Positions 1 to 6,729 of a DNA stretch of 6,729 bases are shown here, one piece after another. Positions within the stretch are counted from its first letter, which is position 1. Each line of letters starts with the position of its first letter. The notes under the pieces are model-generated. The model was given only the letters and a program-made list of their open reading frames with translations. It made no database searches and was not told where the DNA came from. Position numbers and translations under genes: made by a program. Origin of the DNA: Pseudomonas sp. (GTDB taxonomy: Bacteria > Pseudomonadota > Gammaproteobacteria > Pseudomonadales > Pseudomonadaceae); contig DQGF01000274.1 in NCBI GenBank assembly GCA_003525045.1, positions 945 through 7,673 on the forward strand, in the 5' to 3' direction.

Positions 1-698
1 CGCACTTCATCGGCCACCACCGCAAACCCGCGACCTTGTTCGCCGGCCCGCGCCGCTTCGATCGCCGCGTTCAAGGCCAGCAGATTGGTCTGACTGGCGA
101 TGGACTGGATCACCAGGGTCACCCGCTGGATATCGTCACTGCGCAGGCTCAGGGCTTCGATCAGCTCCCGGCTGTTACTGGCGCGCTGGCTGAGTTGATG
201 CATGCGATCGATGGACTCGAGCAGCTCCGTGCGCCCTGCCGCACTGCTCCGGTAAGCCTCGCTGGCGGCACTGAGCGCTTCGCGGCTGAGGGTTGAGGTC
301 GCTTGTTCGGTGGCGATCATCACTTCGGCATTGCTGACAATCTGCGCGGCGGCACTGAGTTGCGATTGCAGTTTGTCGGCCAGCTGCTTGACCGAATAGG
401 CCACGCCGGCGGCCGACAATGCGTTATGACTGGTGGTATAGGAAAGATCGCGAGTCAACTCAGCCAGGGTGTCGGCGTTGTCGGCAGGGGTTTCAGTGAT
501 CGGTCGCGAGCGCAGACGCGGCAGCCAGATGATCAGCACGGCCAATGGCAGGCCAAGGTAGAGCGACCCGTCGCCCAGCGCCATGCCACACAACAAGAGC
601 ATCAGGGCGATGCTTTGCAGGGTCGGCGTCAGCCACAGGTTTTTCGGCAAAAGTGCTGGTGCAGGCACTGCCCCAACAAGAGATCCGTCTCGCGTCAT
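1..698 (-). CDS. Methyl-accepting chemotaxis protein, N-terminal 232 residues (runs off the left edge)
   Basis: Membrane-anchored chemotaxis transducer that would signal to CheW/CheA at the cell pole. The reading frame stays open to the window edge. The hairpin-tip signature of the MCP signalling domain is visible at residues 203-233 ([18 protein letters not shown], then [11 protein letters not shown]). Two closely spaced hydrophobic segments, about residues 27-42 and 45-60, are joined by only a short turn. There is no room for a periplasmic ligand-binding domain, and I see no PAS or HAMP sequence before the helical signalling region that starts near residue 75. The ATG at 698 is chosen because a GGGGTGA ribosome binding site lies about six bases upstream and the frame contains the whole MCP region. 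The C-terminal adaptation region, with any CheR-docking tail, is outside the window. The ligand cannot be inferred. I found no convincing sigma-28 promoter upstream. Confidence 0.93.
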   Translation of the reverse strand, partial: MTRDGSLVGAVPAPALLPKNLWLTPTLQSIALMLLLCGMALGDGSLYLGLPLAVLIIWLPRLRSRPITETPADNADTLAELTRDLSYTTSHNALSAAGVAYSVKQLADKLQSQLSAAAQIVSNAEVMIATEQATSTLSREALSAASEAYRSSAAGRTELLESIDRMHQLSQRASNSRELIEALSLRSDDIQRVTLVIQSIASQTNLLALNAAIEAARAGEQGRGFAVVADEV

Positions 699-835
699 CG
701 TCGTCACCCCAGGTAGCTTCTAATTGTTGTAACCGCATTAAACGCCACTACAGGGCCATTATCCATGATCCGTTAGTAGTGGGGGGTGAGGCGGAACAAT
801 GGAAGTGCTTGAGGTTTTGCGGGCGACAAAAAGCT

Positions 836-887
836 TCGCGGGCAAGCCTCGCTCCTACGGTTGCGTAAGAGTGAGGCTTGCCCGCGA
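836..887. repeat. REP-type inverted repeat between the DksA-like and MCP genes
   Basis: A perfect 15-nt inverted repeat, TCGCGGGCAAGCCTC at 836-850 and its complement at 873-887, encloses a 22-nt loop that begins with GCTCCTAC. The GCGGGCAAGCCTCGCTCCTAC wording is that of the intergenic REP elements common in fluorescent pseudomonads, here as an opposed pair. It begins 16 bases past the stop codon of the DksA-like gene, so its transcript could fold and act as a terminator or 3' stabiliser. The rest of the gene-free stretch 699-903 holds the MCP leader and nothing else I can name. Confidence 0.85.
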
Positions 888-903
888 TGGGGGCGTTACT
901 GAA

Positions 904-1308
904 TCAGGCCTGACGCTGGTGCTTGTCGATCTGTTCGTGACGCTCTTGAGCTTCGATGCAGTACTTGGTGGTCGGGCTGATCAGCAGGCGCTTGAGGCCA
1001 ATGGCCTCGCCGCTGTCGTCGCACCAGCCGAAGCTGTCTTCTTTAATGCGTTCCAGAGCCTGTTCCAACTGAGGCAGCATGCGCTGGTCGCGATCGATCG
1101 CGTTCACCAGCCAGGTGCGCTCTTCTTCGACGGACGCAGCGTCAGCCGGATCGGCCGGAGTGTCCAGGCTCTCGATGGCGATGCGGTTCTGTTCGATGCG
1201 CTCATGGGTTTCGACTTTCATGTTCTGCAACAGCTCGGAGAAAAAAGCATGTTGCTCGGCATTCATGTAGTCATCCGCCGGCATGGCCAGCAACTTGTCC
1301 TTTGTCAT
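904..1308 (-). CDS. DksA/TraR-family transcriptional regulator with a half zinc finger (DksA2-like)
   Basis: Predicted RNA polymerase-binding factor that acts through the secondary channel, with ppGpp, to adjust promoter activity. The protein is 134 residues, somewhat shorter than E. coli DksA (151). The central helices form the coiled coil, and its tip keeps the DxxDxA pattern (D53, D56, A58) that is essential in DksA. The C-terminal globular region (residues 92-123) aligns with the DksA zinc finger, but only Cys96 and Cys117 remain. The partner positions are Ser99 and Ala120, so it probably does not hold zinc in the classical way. This matches the zinc-independent DksA2 paralogue known from P. 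aeruginosa, which substitutes for DksA under zinc limitation. The ATG at 1308 is preferred over an ATG at 1413: it starts the conserved MTKDKLLAMPADDYM segment and has a GAGAT ribosome binding site, whereas the upstream extension is basic and family-unlike. Function in this strain is inferred. Confidence 0.88.
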   Translation of the reverse strand: MTKDKLLAMPADDYMNAEQHAFFSELLQNMKVETHERIEQNRIAIESLDTPADPADAASVEEERTWLVNAIDRDQRMLPQLEQALERIKEDSFGWCDDSGEAIGLKRLLISPTTKYCIEAQERHEQIDKHQRQA

Positions 1309-1389
1309 TGATATCTCTATAAAAAAACGTGCATTAAGGCGAATTAGGGAGCGTTCCGGCGGACCTGGTCGGTCATCGGAAAGGCGCCA

Positions 1390-1417
1390 ATTATTCCAAG
1401 CGCCACCCGGCACTCAA
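1390..1417 (-). promoter_or_regulatory. Candidate sigma70 promoter of the DksA-like gene
   Basis: On the minus strand TTGAGT (1412-1417) is separated by 16 bases from AATAAT (1390-1395). These match four and five of six consensus positions, and predict a leader of about 75 nt before the start at 1308. I see no Zur-type palindrome here, although the P. aeruginosa DksA2 gene is zinc-regulated. The assignment is by eye only. Confidence 0.4.
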
Positions 1418-1587
1418 TTTACGAGGGGCGGCAGTCTAAGGCCGACTTGAGGCCTCAGCAACTGAAAAGACAGCGAATTCGTCCGACAAAGCCCAGAAAG
1501 TGCTCTACGGCAAGCTATGTGGTGGTTATCGGAGTGCGTTTATAGCAAGAAATTCAATCGAGCGGCGGTATATAGAAGACAAACGGC

Positions 1588-1614
1588 TGCGCCACGCGGG
1601 TCAGGCGTGGCGCA
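1588..1614 (-). terminator. Hairpin terminator at the end of the ABC importer operon
   Basis: A perfect 10-bp inverted repeat TGCGCCACGC / GCGTGGCGCA closes a 7-base loop, beginning 20 bases past the permease stop codon. On the minus strand it is followed by GCCGTTTGTC, a weak U tract; on the plus strand by TTTTGC. It is GC-rich and well placed as an intrinsic terminator for the importer transcript. The poor U tract makes efficiency uncertain. Confidence 0.7.
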
Positions 1615-1634
1615 TTTTGCTGTTTGCTTCGGCT

Positions 1635-2657
1635 TCAGCGTTTGAGTTTACGCTTGTTGCGGTACTGGTCGATCACCACCGCCACCACAATGATCAATCC
1701 CTTGATGATGTCCTGAATATACGCATCAACCCCGACAAAGGTAAAGCCGCTGGCCATCACTCCCAGGATCAACGCGCCGATCACGGTCCCGGTGATGCGC
1801 CCGACGCCACCGGCCAGGCTGGTGCCGCCGATCACTGCCGCGGCAATCGCATCCAGCTCGTACGACATGCCCATCCCGGCCTGCCCGGTCGCGGCCCGTG
1901 CCGAAGCCACCACCCCTGCCAGGCCAGCGAGCAACCCGGCGATGCTATAGACGATCACCAGATGCCGCTTGACGTTGATCCCCGAGGTGCGCGCCGCCTG
2001 CATGTTGCCGCCGATGGCGTAGGTGTACTTGCCGTACTTGGTATAGCGCAGGGCGATGTGAAAGATCACCGCGACCACCAGGAAAATCACCACCGGCATC
2101 GCGCCGTGTCCGATGGCGGTGTAGGAATCCGAGAGCATGCTCACCGGCTGACCTTCGGTGTAGTAACGCGCCAGGCCGCGAGCCGAGACCATCATGCCGA
2201 GGGTGGCAATGAACGGCGGAATGCCGGTGATGGCGATGATGCTGCCGTTGATCGCCCCCGCCAGCAGCCCCACTCCGAGCCCCGCGATCACCGGAATCCA
2301 CACCGGCAAGTCGGTCAGGGAGGGGAACACCGCTCGGGCAAAGTCGGAAGTCTGGGCCAGGCTGGCGGCGATCATCGCCGACAGCGCCAGCACCGAGCCG
2401 GAGGACAGGTCAATACCGGTGGTGATGATGACCTGGGTGACGCCGATGGCCAGCAGGCCGATGATCGACACTTGCAGGATCATCAACACCAGGCGCTGGG
2501 AGTTCATCAGGAAGCTCTGGTCGCGCACGATCCAGCCGAACACTTCGAACACCAGGCCGATGCCGATCAGCACCAGGAAGATACTCAGTTCGGTCGGAAA
2601 GCGCCGGCGACTCTTGACCGGTACCGTTGCTGGCTTGTTTTCCAGTATCGCGTTCAT
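1635..2657 (-). CDS. Sugar/inositol ABC transporter permease (RbsC family)
   Basis: Inner-membrane permease of a CUT2-type importer, 340 residues, the usual size for this family. A basic cytoplasmic N-terminus (residues 14-20) leads into a series of hydrophobic segments, about eight to ten in total. Family motifs are present: GIDLSSGS at 81-88 after the third segment, GIPPFIATLG at 145-154, YAIGGN followed by AARTSGI at 213-227 (the cytoplasmic loop likely to contact the ATPase), and GGTSLAGGVG at 277-286. The C-terminus is strongly basic. The ATG at 2657 is chosen because GAAGGGTGG lies just upstream. An in-frame extension to 2780 would translate the REP palindrome and is an artefact. It is the last gene of the operon, 179 bases after the ATPase gene. 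The inositol assignment (IatP-like) rests on context and on the binding-protein sequence; ribose or another sugar is not excluded. Confidence 0.93.
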   Translation of the reverse strand: MNAILENKPATVPVKSRRRFPTELSIFLVLIGIGLVFEVFGWIVRDQSFLMNSQRLVLMILQVSIIGLLAIGVTQVIITTGIDLSSGSVLALSAMIAASLAQTSDFARAVFPSLTDLPVWIPVIAGLGVGLLAGAINGSIIAITGIPPFIATLGMMVSARGLARYYTEGQPVSMLSDSYTAIGHGAMPVVIFLVVAVIFHIALRYTKYGKYTYAIGGNMQAARTSGINVKRHLVIVYSIAGLLAGLAGVVASARAATGQAGMGMSYELDAIAAAVIGGTSLAGGVGRITGTVIGALILGVMASGFTFVGVDAYIQDIIKGLIIVVAVVIDQYRNKRKLKR

Positions 2658-2683
2658 AACCCACCCTTCAAATGAAATCCGTG

Positions 2684-2793
2684 TAGCGAGAGAGCTTGCT
2701 GGTGGCGAGGGAGCTTGCTCCCGTTGGACTGCACAGCAATCCCACTCTTTTGGGGCCGCTTCGCGTCTCGGCGGGAGCAAGCTCCCTCGCCAC
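2684..2793. repeat. REP doublet plus a degenerate third copy inside the importer operon
   Basis: A perfect 22-nt inverted repeat has arms at 2702-2723 and 2772-2793, built on GGCGAGGGAGCTTGCTCCC, with a 48-base loop. Next to the left arm, TAGCGAGAGAGCTTGCTGG at 2685-2702 is a diverged copy in the same orientation as that arm. The wording belongs to the fluorescent-pseudomonad REP families. Transcribed from the minus strand it would form a very stable stem between the ATPase and permease genes, which could protect the upstream message from 3' decay or lower permease expression. Confidence 0.88.
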
Positions 2794-2836
2794 AGAGACT
2801 CTGTTCACCCTTACTTAAACTGTGTTTACCCTTGAC

Positions 2837-4402
<1,566 letters not shown>

Positions 4403-4445
4403 GATCAGGTACTCCATCAGCAAGGTTGCGCTTGCCCCTTGCGTG

Positions 4446-4460
4446 TTTATTGTTGTTATT
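4446..4460 (-). promoter_or_regulatory. AAN-repeat, candidate Hfq/Crc-binding site in the ATPase leader
   Basis: On the minus strand the spacer between the binding-protein and ATPase genes reads AATAACAACAATAAA, five consecutive AAN triplets. This contains the AAnAAnAA motif recognised by Hfq with Crc in Pseudomonas catabolite repression. It is 43 bases before the ATPase start, a little far for direct occlusion of the ribosome binding site. Confidence 0.4.
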
Positions 4461-4471
4461 GAACGGACGGA

Positions 4472-5398
4472 CTATTTGAACTGGTCAACGTTTTGCGGCG
4501 TGATCAGGCGATAGGGAACCCACACGGCTTGTTCAACCGGTTCGTTCCTGGCCATTTTCACCGCGGTGTCGATCGAACCGTCTGCCTGGCCTTTGGCGTC
4601 CTGGAACACCGAGACGGCCAGGGAGCCCTTCTTCACCGCATTCAAACCGTCGGGCGTCCCGTCGACACCGGCGATCAGCACGCTGCCCTTGTCCACTCCG
4701 GCCTGTTGCAGGGCCATGGCGGCACCAATGGCCATCTCGTCGTTGTTGGAGACGATCGCGTCGAACTTGCGGCCTTGGGTCAGCCAGTCGTTGACCAGGG
4801 TCATGCCTTTATCGCGCAGCCAGATGCCGGTCTGCTCTTGTTCGATCTTGATGTTCGGGTATTTGGCCAGCACCTCTTTGACGCCCTTGGTGCGATTGGT
4901 GGTGGAATTGTTCGCGAGGTCGCCCAGCAGAATCACGATGTCGCCCTTGCCGCCCATTTTGTCGGCCAGGTACTGCATCTGCATTTCACCGGCCTCCAGA
5001 TCATTGGAGGCGACGGTCACCACGCCTTTGGGCAGGTTCAGGTCGTCGGGACGACGATTGACGTAGACCAGCGGGATGCCGGCCTTGACCGCGGCTTCAG
5101 TGATTTTGCGGGTGGCGGCGGTATCCACCGGGTTGACCACGATGGCATCGACCTTCTGGCTGATGAAGCTTTCGACCTGGCTCAGTTGCTTGACCACGTC
5201 GCTGCGGGCGTCTTCGAATTGCAGCTGAACGCCATCGGGATAGGACTTGGCTTTCTTGTCCATGGATTCGCGCAGGTAGGTCAGCCAGGTGTCATCGAAC
5301 TGCGACATGCTGACGCCGATTTTCATATCGGCGAGTGCGGCACCGCTGGCGAACATCAGGGACAAGGCAAGTGAGGCGAAACGGATCTTGGTCTTCAT
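4472..5398 (-). CDS. Periplasmic sugar/inositol-binding protein of the ABC importer
   Basis: Substrate-binding subunit of the importer, 308 residues, type I periplasmic-binding fold (RbsB-like, Peripl_BP_4). A typical signal peptide covers residues 1-23: basic MKTKIR, hydrophobic core, and cleavage after ALA before DMKIG. The mature protein starts with the first beta strand MKIGVSMSQFDDTW. Residues at positions used for sugar contact in this family include F34, W38, N89 and D92 (NPVDT), R115 and R116, R169, N219 (SNNDEMA), D246 (GVDGT) and Q266. They suit a polyhydroxylated ring ligand. The start at 5398 is fixed by the signal peptide and a GGAG ribosome binding site 11 bases upstream. It is the first gene of the importer operon. 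It resembles what I recall of Pseudomonas myo-inositol-binding proteins encoded beside iol genes, which supports but does not prove inositol as the ligand. Confidence 0.93.
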   Translation of the reverse strand: MKTKIRFASLALSLMFASGAALADMKIGVSMSQFDDTWLTYLRESMDKKAKSYPDGVQLQFEDARSDVVKQLSQVESFISQKVDAIVVNPVDTAATRKITEAAVKAGIPLVYVNRRPDDLNLPKGVVTVASNDLEAGEMQMQYLADKMGGKGDIVILLGDLANNSTTNRTKGVKEVLAKYPNIKIEQEQTGIWLRDKGMTLVNDWLTQGRKFDAIVSNNDEMAIGAAMALQQAGVDKGSVLIAGVDGTPDGLNAVKKGSLAVSVFQDAKGQADGSIDTAVKMARNEPVEQAVWVPYRLITPQNVDQFK

Positions 5399-5416
5399 GA
5401 AAAGTCTTTCTCCACA

Positions 5417-5424
5417 TTCTTGTT
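5417..5424 (-). promoter_or_regulatory. AAnAAnAA motif, candidate Hfq/Crc site before the binding-protein gene
   Basis: The minus strand reads AACAAGAA, an exact AAnAAnAA match, ending 18 bases before the start codon and three bases before the GGAG ribosome binding site. This is the expected position for translational repression by Hfq/Crc in Pseudomonas. A motif this short can occur by chance; its repetition in two neighbouring leaders raises confidence. Confidence 0.45.
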
Positions 5425-5503
5425 GGTTTTATGGATGAGGCGTGACGATTTCAGTCAGCGAGAAAAGAGTGATAACGAGTCGCGAGGCAGGTCGCTGGAA
5501 ATG

Positions 5504-5532
5504 ACTCTATTGGAATATAATTTCTATATCAA
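5504..5532 (-). promoter_or_regulatory. Candidate promoter with embedded operator for the ABC importer operon
   Basis: On the minus strand TTGATA (5527-5532) and TAGAGT (5504-5509) are separated by 17 bases, giving a leader of about 100 nt before the binding-protein gene. The spacer holds AGAA-N6-TTCC (5512-5525), a near-palindrome. It resembles the GGAA-N6-TTCC motif proposed for the RpiR-type inositol repressor IolR in Sinorhizobium. A repressor bound there would block RNA polymerase. The region is conspicuously AT-rich against its surroundings. No regulator gene is in the window, so its identity is inference. Confidence 0.5.
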
Positions 5533-5540
5533 CTCATTTT

Positions 5541-5563
5541 AGAATTTTATTCTGATTTTATTC
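5541..5563. repeat. Phased AT-rich direct repeat and palindrome upstream of the importer promoter
   Basis: ATTTTATTC occurs at 5544-5552 and again at 5555-5563, an 11-bp period or about one helical turn. The first copy also lies in the palindrome AGAAT-TTT-ATTCT (5541-5553). They overlap the last codons of the oxidoreductase gene and sit just upstream of the candidate -35 element, so they could be an auxiliary regulator site or an A-tract upstream element. Confidence 0.4.
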
Positions 5564-6599
5564 CATGGCTTTCGAACGAGCTTAATTCCACCACTTGATG
5601 GCGCTCGAAACTCAGCCGCGCGGCGTCTAGCACGCGGGTGGTCGCCAGTGCGTCACGGGCGTCCACGGGCAGTGGGCCAGCGCTCTGCAATGCGGCTTGC
5701 AGCTGTAAATAGAACTGATTCCAGCAGCCCCGTTCGGAGGGCACCCGTTCGCGCACTTCGCCCTGCTCGAACCAGCCCCAGCGGCGATGCTCTTCCACGC
5801 CCCAGCGTTCGCCTTCGGACCTGGGCGTGAGCCCGGCGAGCGTCGATGCCTCCTGCCCGTCCAGACCGTCGACGCTGTAGCAACCCTGGGTACCGGTCAC
5901 CCGAAAGCGCGGGCCGGGGGTGTTTTGCAGGCAACTGCCGCCCAGGTGCGAGGTCACGCCACTGGCGTGGGTCAGGGACATAAAGAAGCCATCGTCGAAG
6001 GCCTGGCCCGGTTCCTGGTAATCCAGTTCGGCATATACGCGCGCGACCGGGCCGAACAGCAGCAGCGCCTGATCCACCAGATGACTGCCCAGGTCACGCA
6101 GGAAGCCGCCGCCGCTGCCGTTGTTCACCGATTGCGGCGAGTAGCGTTCGATCCGCGATTCAAAACGGCTGACCTGCCCCAGCGCGCCAGACTCGATGAG
6201 TTTGCGCACGGTGAGGAAGTCCGAATCCCAGCGCCGGTTCTGGTAGACGCTGAGCTGCACGCCCTGGCGCTCGGCCATGGTGATCAGGGTCTGAGCCTGC
6301 TGCGCATCGGCGGCGAACGGCTTGTCGCTGACCACCGCCACGCCGTGTTCGATACCGTCGAGCACCAGCGCCGGGCGGCCCTTGAGCGGCGTCGACACCA
6401 CCAGTACATCGATCCCGGCTTCCACCAGTTGACCGATGCTGTCGAAGGCCGGCACGCCCGGATGCTCAGCCGCCAGCAACTGTCGGCGCTCCGGTGAGCG
6501 GGTGACCACCCCGACGAACTTCGCCGCCGGCAAACTGCTGATCAGCGGAGCATGGAAAAACCGGCCGCCATGGCCGTAACCGACAAGTCCGATACGCAT
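5547..6599 (-). CDS. Gfo/Idh/MocA-family NAD(P)-dependent oxidoreductase, scyllo-inositol dehydrogenase-like
   Basis: Cytoplasmic dehydrogenase of 350 residues, a normal length. The N-terminal Rossmann fold opens with GYGHGGRFFHAPL at 7-19, the nucleotide-binding loop. SDKPF at 91-95 carries the conserved lysine (K93). The catalytic DxxxH pair is D169 and H173 in RDLGSH. Stretches NRRWDSDFLT (121-130), DLGSHLVDQ (169-177) and DGLDGQE (244-250) closely recall the B. subtilis scyllo-inositol dehydrogenase IolW/YvaA, as does the overall layout. The expected reaction is interconversion of an inositol and its keto form using NADP(H) or NAD(H). The ATG at 6599 is chosen because it begins the Rossmann strand and has GAAGGA about eight bases upstream; an in-frame extension to 6713 would enter REP sequence. 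It lies 148 bases before the importer operon with a promoter between, so it may be a separate unit. Substrate is inferred. Confidence 0.9.
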   Translation of the reverse strand: MRIGLVGYGHGGRFFHAPLISSLPAAKFVGVVTRSPERRQLLAAEHPGVPAFDSIGQLVEAGIDVLVVSTPLKGRPALVLDGIEHGVAVVSDKPFAADAQQAQTLITMAERQGVQLSVYQNRRWDSDFLTVRKLIESGALGQVSRFESRIERYSPQSVNNGSGGGFLRDLGSHLVDQALLLFGPVARVYAELDYQEPGQAFDDGFFMSLTHASGVTSHLGGSCLQNTPGPRFRVTGTQGCYSVDGLDGQEASTLAGLTPRSEGERWGVEEHRRWGWFEQGEVRERVPSERGCWNQFYLQLQAALQSAGPLPVDARDALATTRVLDAARLSFERHQVVELSSFESHGIKSE

Positions 6600-6609
6600 G
6601 TGTGCATTC

Positions 6610-6621
6610 CTTCTTATTGTT
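6610..6621 (-). promoter_or_regulatory. AAN-repeat overlapping the oxidoreductase ribosome binding site
   Basis: The minus strand reads AACAATAAGAAG, four AAN triplets with two overlapping AAnAAnAA matches, running directly into the GAAGGA ribosome binding site of the gene starting at 6599. This is the classic placement of a Hfq/Crc catabolite-repression site in Pseudomonas. The assignment is from motif and position only. Confidence 0.5.
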
Positions 6622-6623
6622 CT

Positions 6624-6635
6624 GTAACCGCTTAC
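6624..6635. promoter_or_regulatory. LacI-family operator-like palindrome upstream of the oxidoreductase gene
   Basis: GTAACCGCTTAC fits GTAAnCGnTTAC, a near-perfect palindrome around a central CG, which is the hallmark of LacI/GalR-family operators. It lies 24 bases before the start codon, in the expected promoter zone. No clear -35/-10 pair can be named beside it, and no LacI-type gene is in the window. Confidence 0.4.
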
Positions 6636-6667
6636 TGGATCTACACCGCCCCTGTAGGAGCGAAGCT

Positions 6668-6729
6668 TGCTCGCGAAGGCGGCAGTACAACCAACATTGA
6701 TGCCGTCTGACACACCGCTTTCGCGAGCA
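6668..6729. repeat. REP-type inverted repeat at the right edge (probably incomplete)
   Basis: TGCTCGCGAAGGCGG (6668-6682) pairs with the complement of CCGCTTTCGCGAGCA (6715-6729), 14 of 15 matching, around a 32-base loop. It is preceded by TGTAGGAGCGAAGC, the outer part of a common fluorescent-pseudomonad REP. The matching outer arm would lie just beyond the window. It sits upstream of the oxidoreductase promoter zone. Confidence 0.8.

Larger units (their letters stand above)
1309..1634. other. Gene-free interval between the transporter operon and the DksA-like gene
   Basis: This 326-base spacer contains the operon-end hairpin (1588-1614) and the candidate promoter of the DksA-like gene (1390-1417). 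The stretch 1418-1587 shows no RNA gene, no repeat family and no credible open frame with a ribosome binding site. A 10-bp palindrome TGAGGCCTCA at 1448-1457 is the only local symmetry and is probably chance. Confidence 0.6.

Noticed and set aside
309..317. Loss of the Walker A lysine in the second ATPase domain (residue numbers given) as a defect
   Set aside because: A degenerate second site is the normal state in RbsA/MglA-type sugar ATPases.
493..738. An 81-codon minus-strand frame starting at 738, upstream of the MCP start
   Set aside because: It is in a different frame from the MCP, overlaps its N-terminus and shows no ribosome binding site or family resemblance.
1448..1457. Palindrome TGAGGCCTCA as an operator
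   Set aside because: It is short, has no second copy and is not aligned with a promoter.
1500..2675. A 391-codon open frame on the plus strand, opposite the permease gene
   Set aside because: The composition (long runs of His, Asp, Arg and Gln) is that of an antisense shadow and it crosses the operon terminator and permease gene.
2658..2780. An N-terminal extension of the permease to 2780
   Set aside because: The added 41 residues are encoded by the REP palindrome; the start at 2657 has a good ribosome binding site.
4493..5374. A 293-codon open frame on the plus strand, opposite the binding-protein gene
   Set aside because: It is an antisense shadow of a gene with a clear signal peptide and fold; it has no domain of its own.
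6600..6713. An N-terminal extension of the oxidoreductase to 6713
   Set aside because: It would translate REP and promoter sequence ahead of the Rossmann strand; the start at 6599 has a good ribosome binding site.

Overview
The window looks like a chromosomal segment of a Pseudomonas, most likely the P. fluorescens group. The support is high-GC codon use, three intergenic REP-type palindromes of the kinds scattered through those genomes, and protein families typical of the genus. All five recognisable genes lie on the minus strand, so the window reads from right to left. I see no mobile element, CRISPR array or RNA gene, and no wholly new system.

Right part (about 6729 to 4472): a REP element at the right edge precedes a Gfo/Idh/MocA-family oxidoreductase (5547-6599) that closely resembles the scyllo-inositol dehydrogenase branch (IolW/YvaA type). 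Its upstream region holds a LacI-type operator-like palindrome and a run of AAN triplets over the ribosome binding site. An AT-rich promoter region of about 150 bp follows. In it a half-palindrome of the form AGAA-N6-TTCC sits inside the spacer of a candidate sigma70 promoter. It drives a periplasmic sugar-binding protein (4472-5398).

Middle part (4402 to 1588): the binding protein is followed by a double-NBD sugar ABC ATPase (2837-4402) and an RbsC-type permease (1635-2657), ending at a strong hairpin (1588-1614). These three genes form a complete CUT2-type importer, and the nearby oxidoreductase suggests inositol or a related cyclitol as substrate. A long perfect REP hairpin interrupts the operon between ATPase and permease.

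Left part (1413 to 1): an independent DksA/TraR-family regulator (904-1308) keeps only two of the four zinc-finger cysteines but retains the acidic coiled-coil tip. A second REP hairpin follows. Then comes the N-terminal part of a methyl-accepting chemotaxis protein (698 down to the window edge) with two membrane segments and no sensor domain.

How it fits together: the importer would bring a polyol into the cytoplasm and the oxidoreductase would oxidise it or interconvert its isomers. The leaders of the oxidoreductase, binding-protein and ATPase genes each carry AAnAAnAA motifs of the type bound by Hfq/Crc in Pseudomonas. This suggests coordinated catabolite repression of the uptake system at translation. 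DksA-like and chemotaxis genes appear unrelated neighbours.
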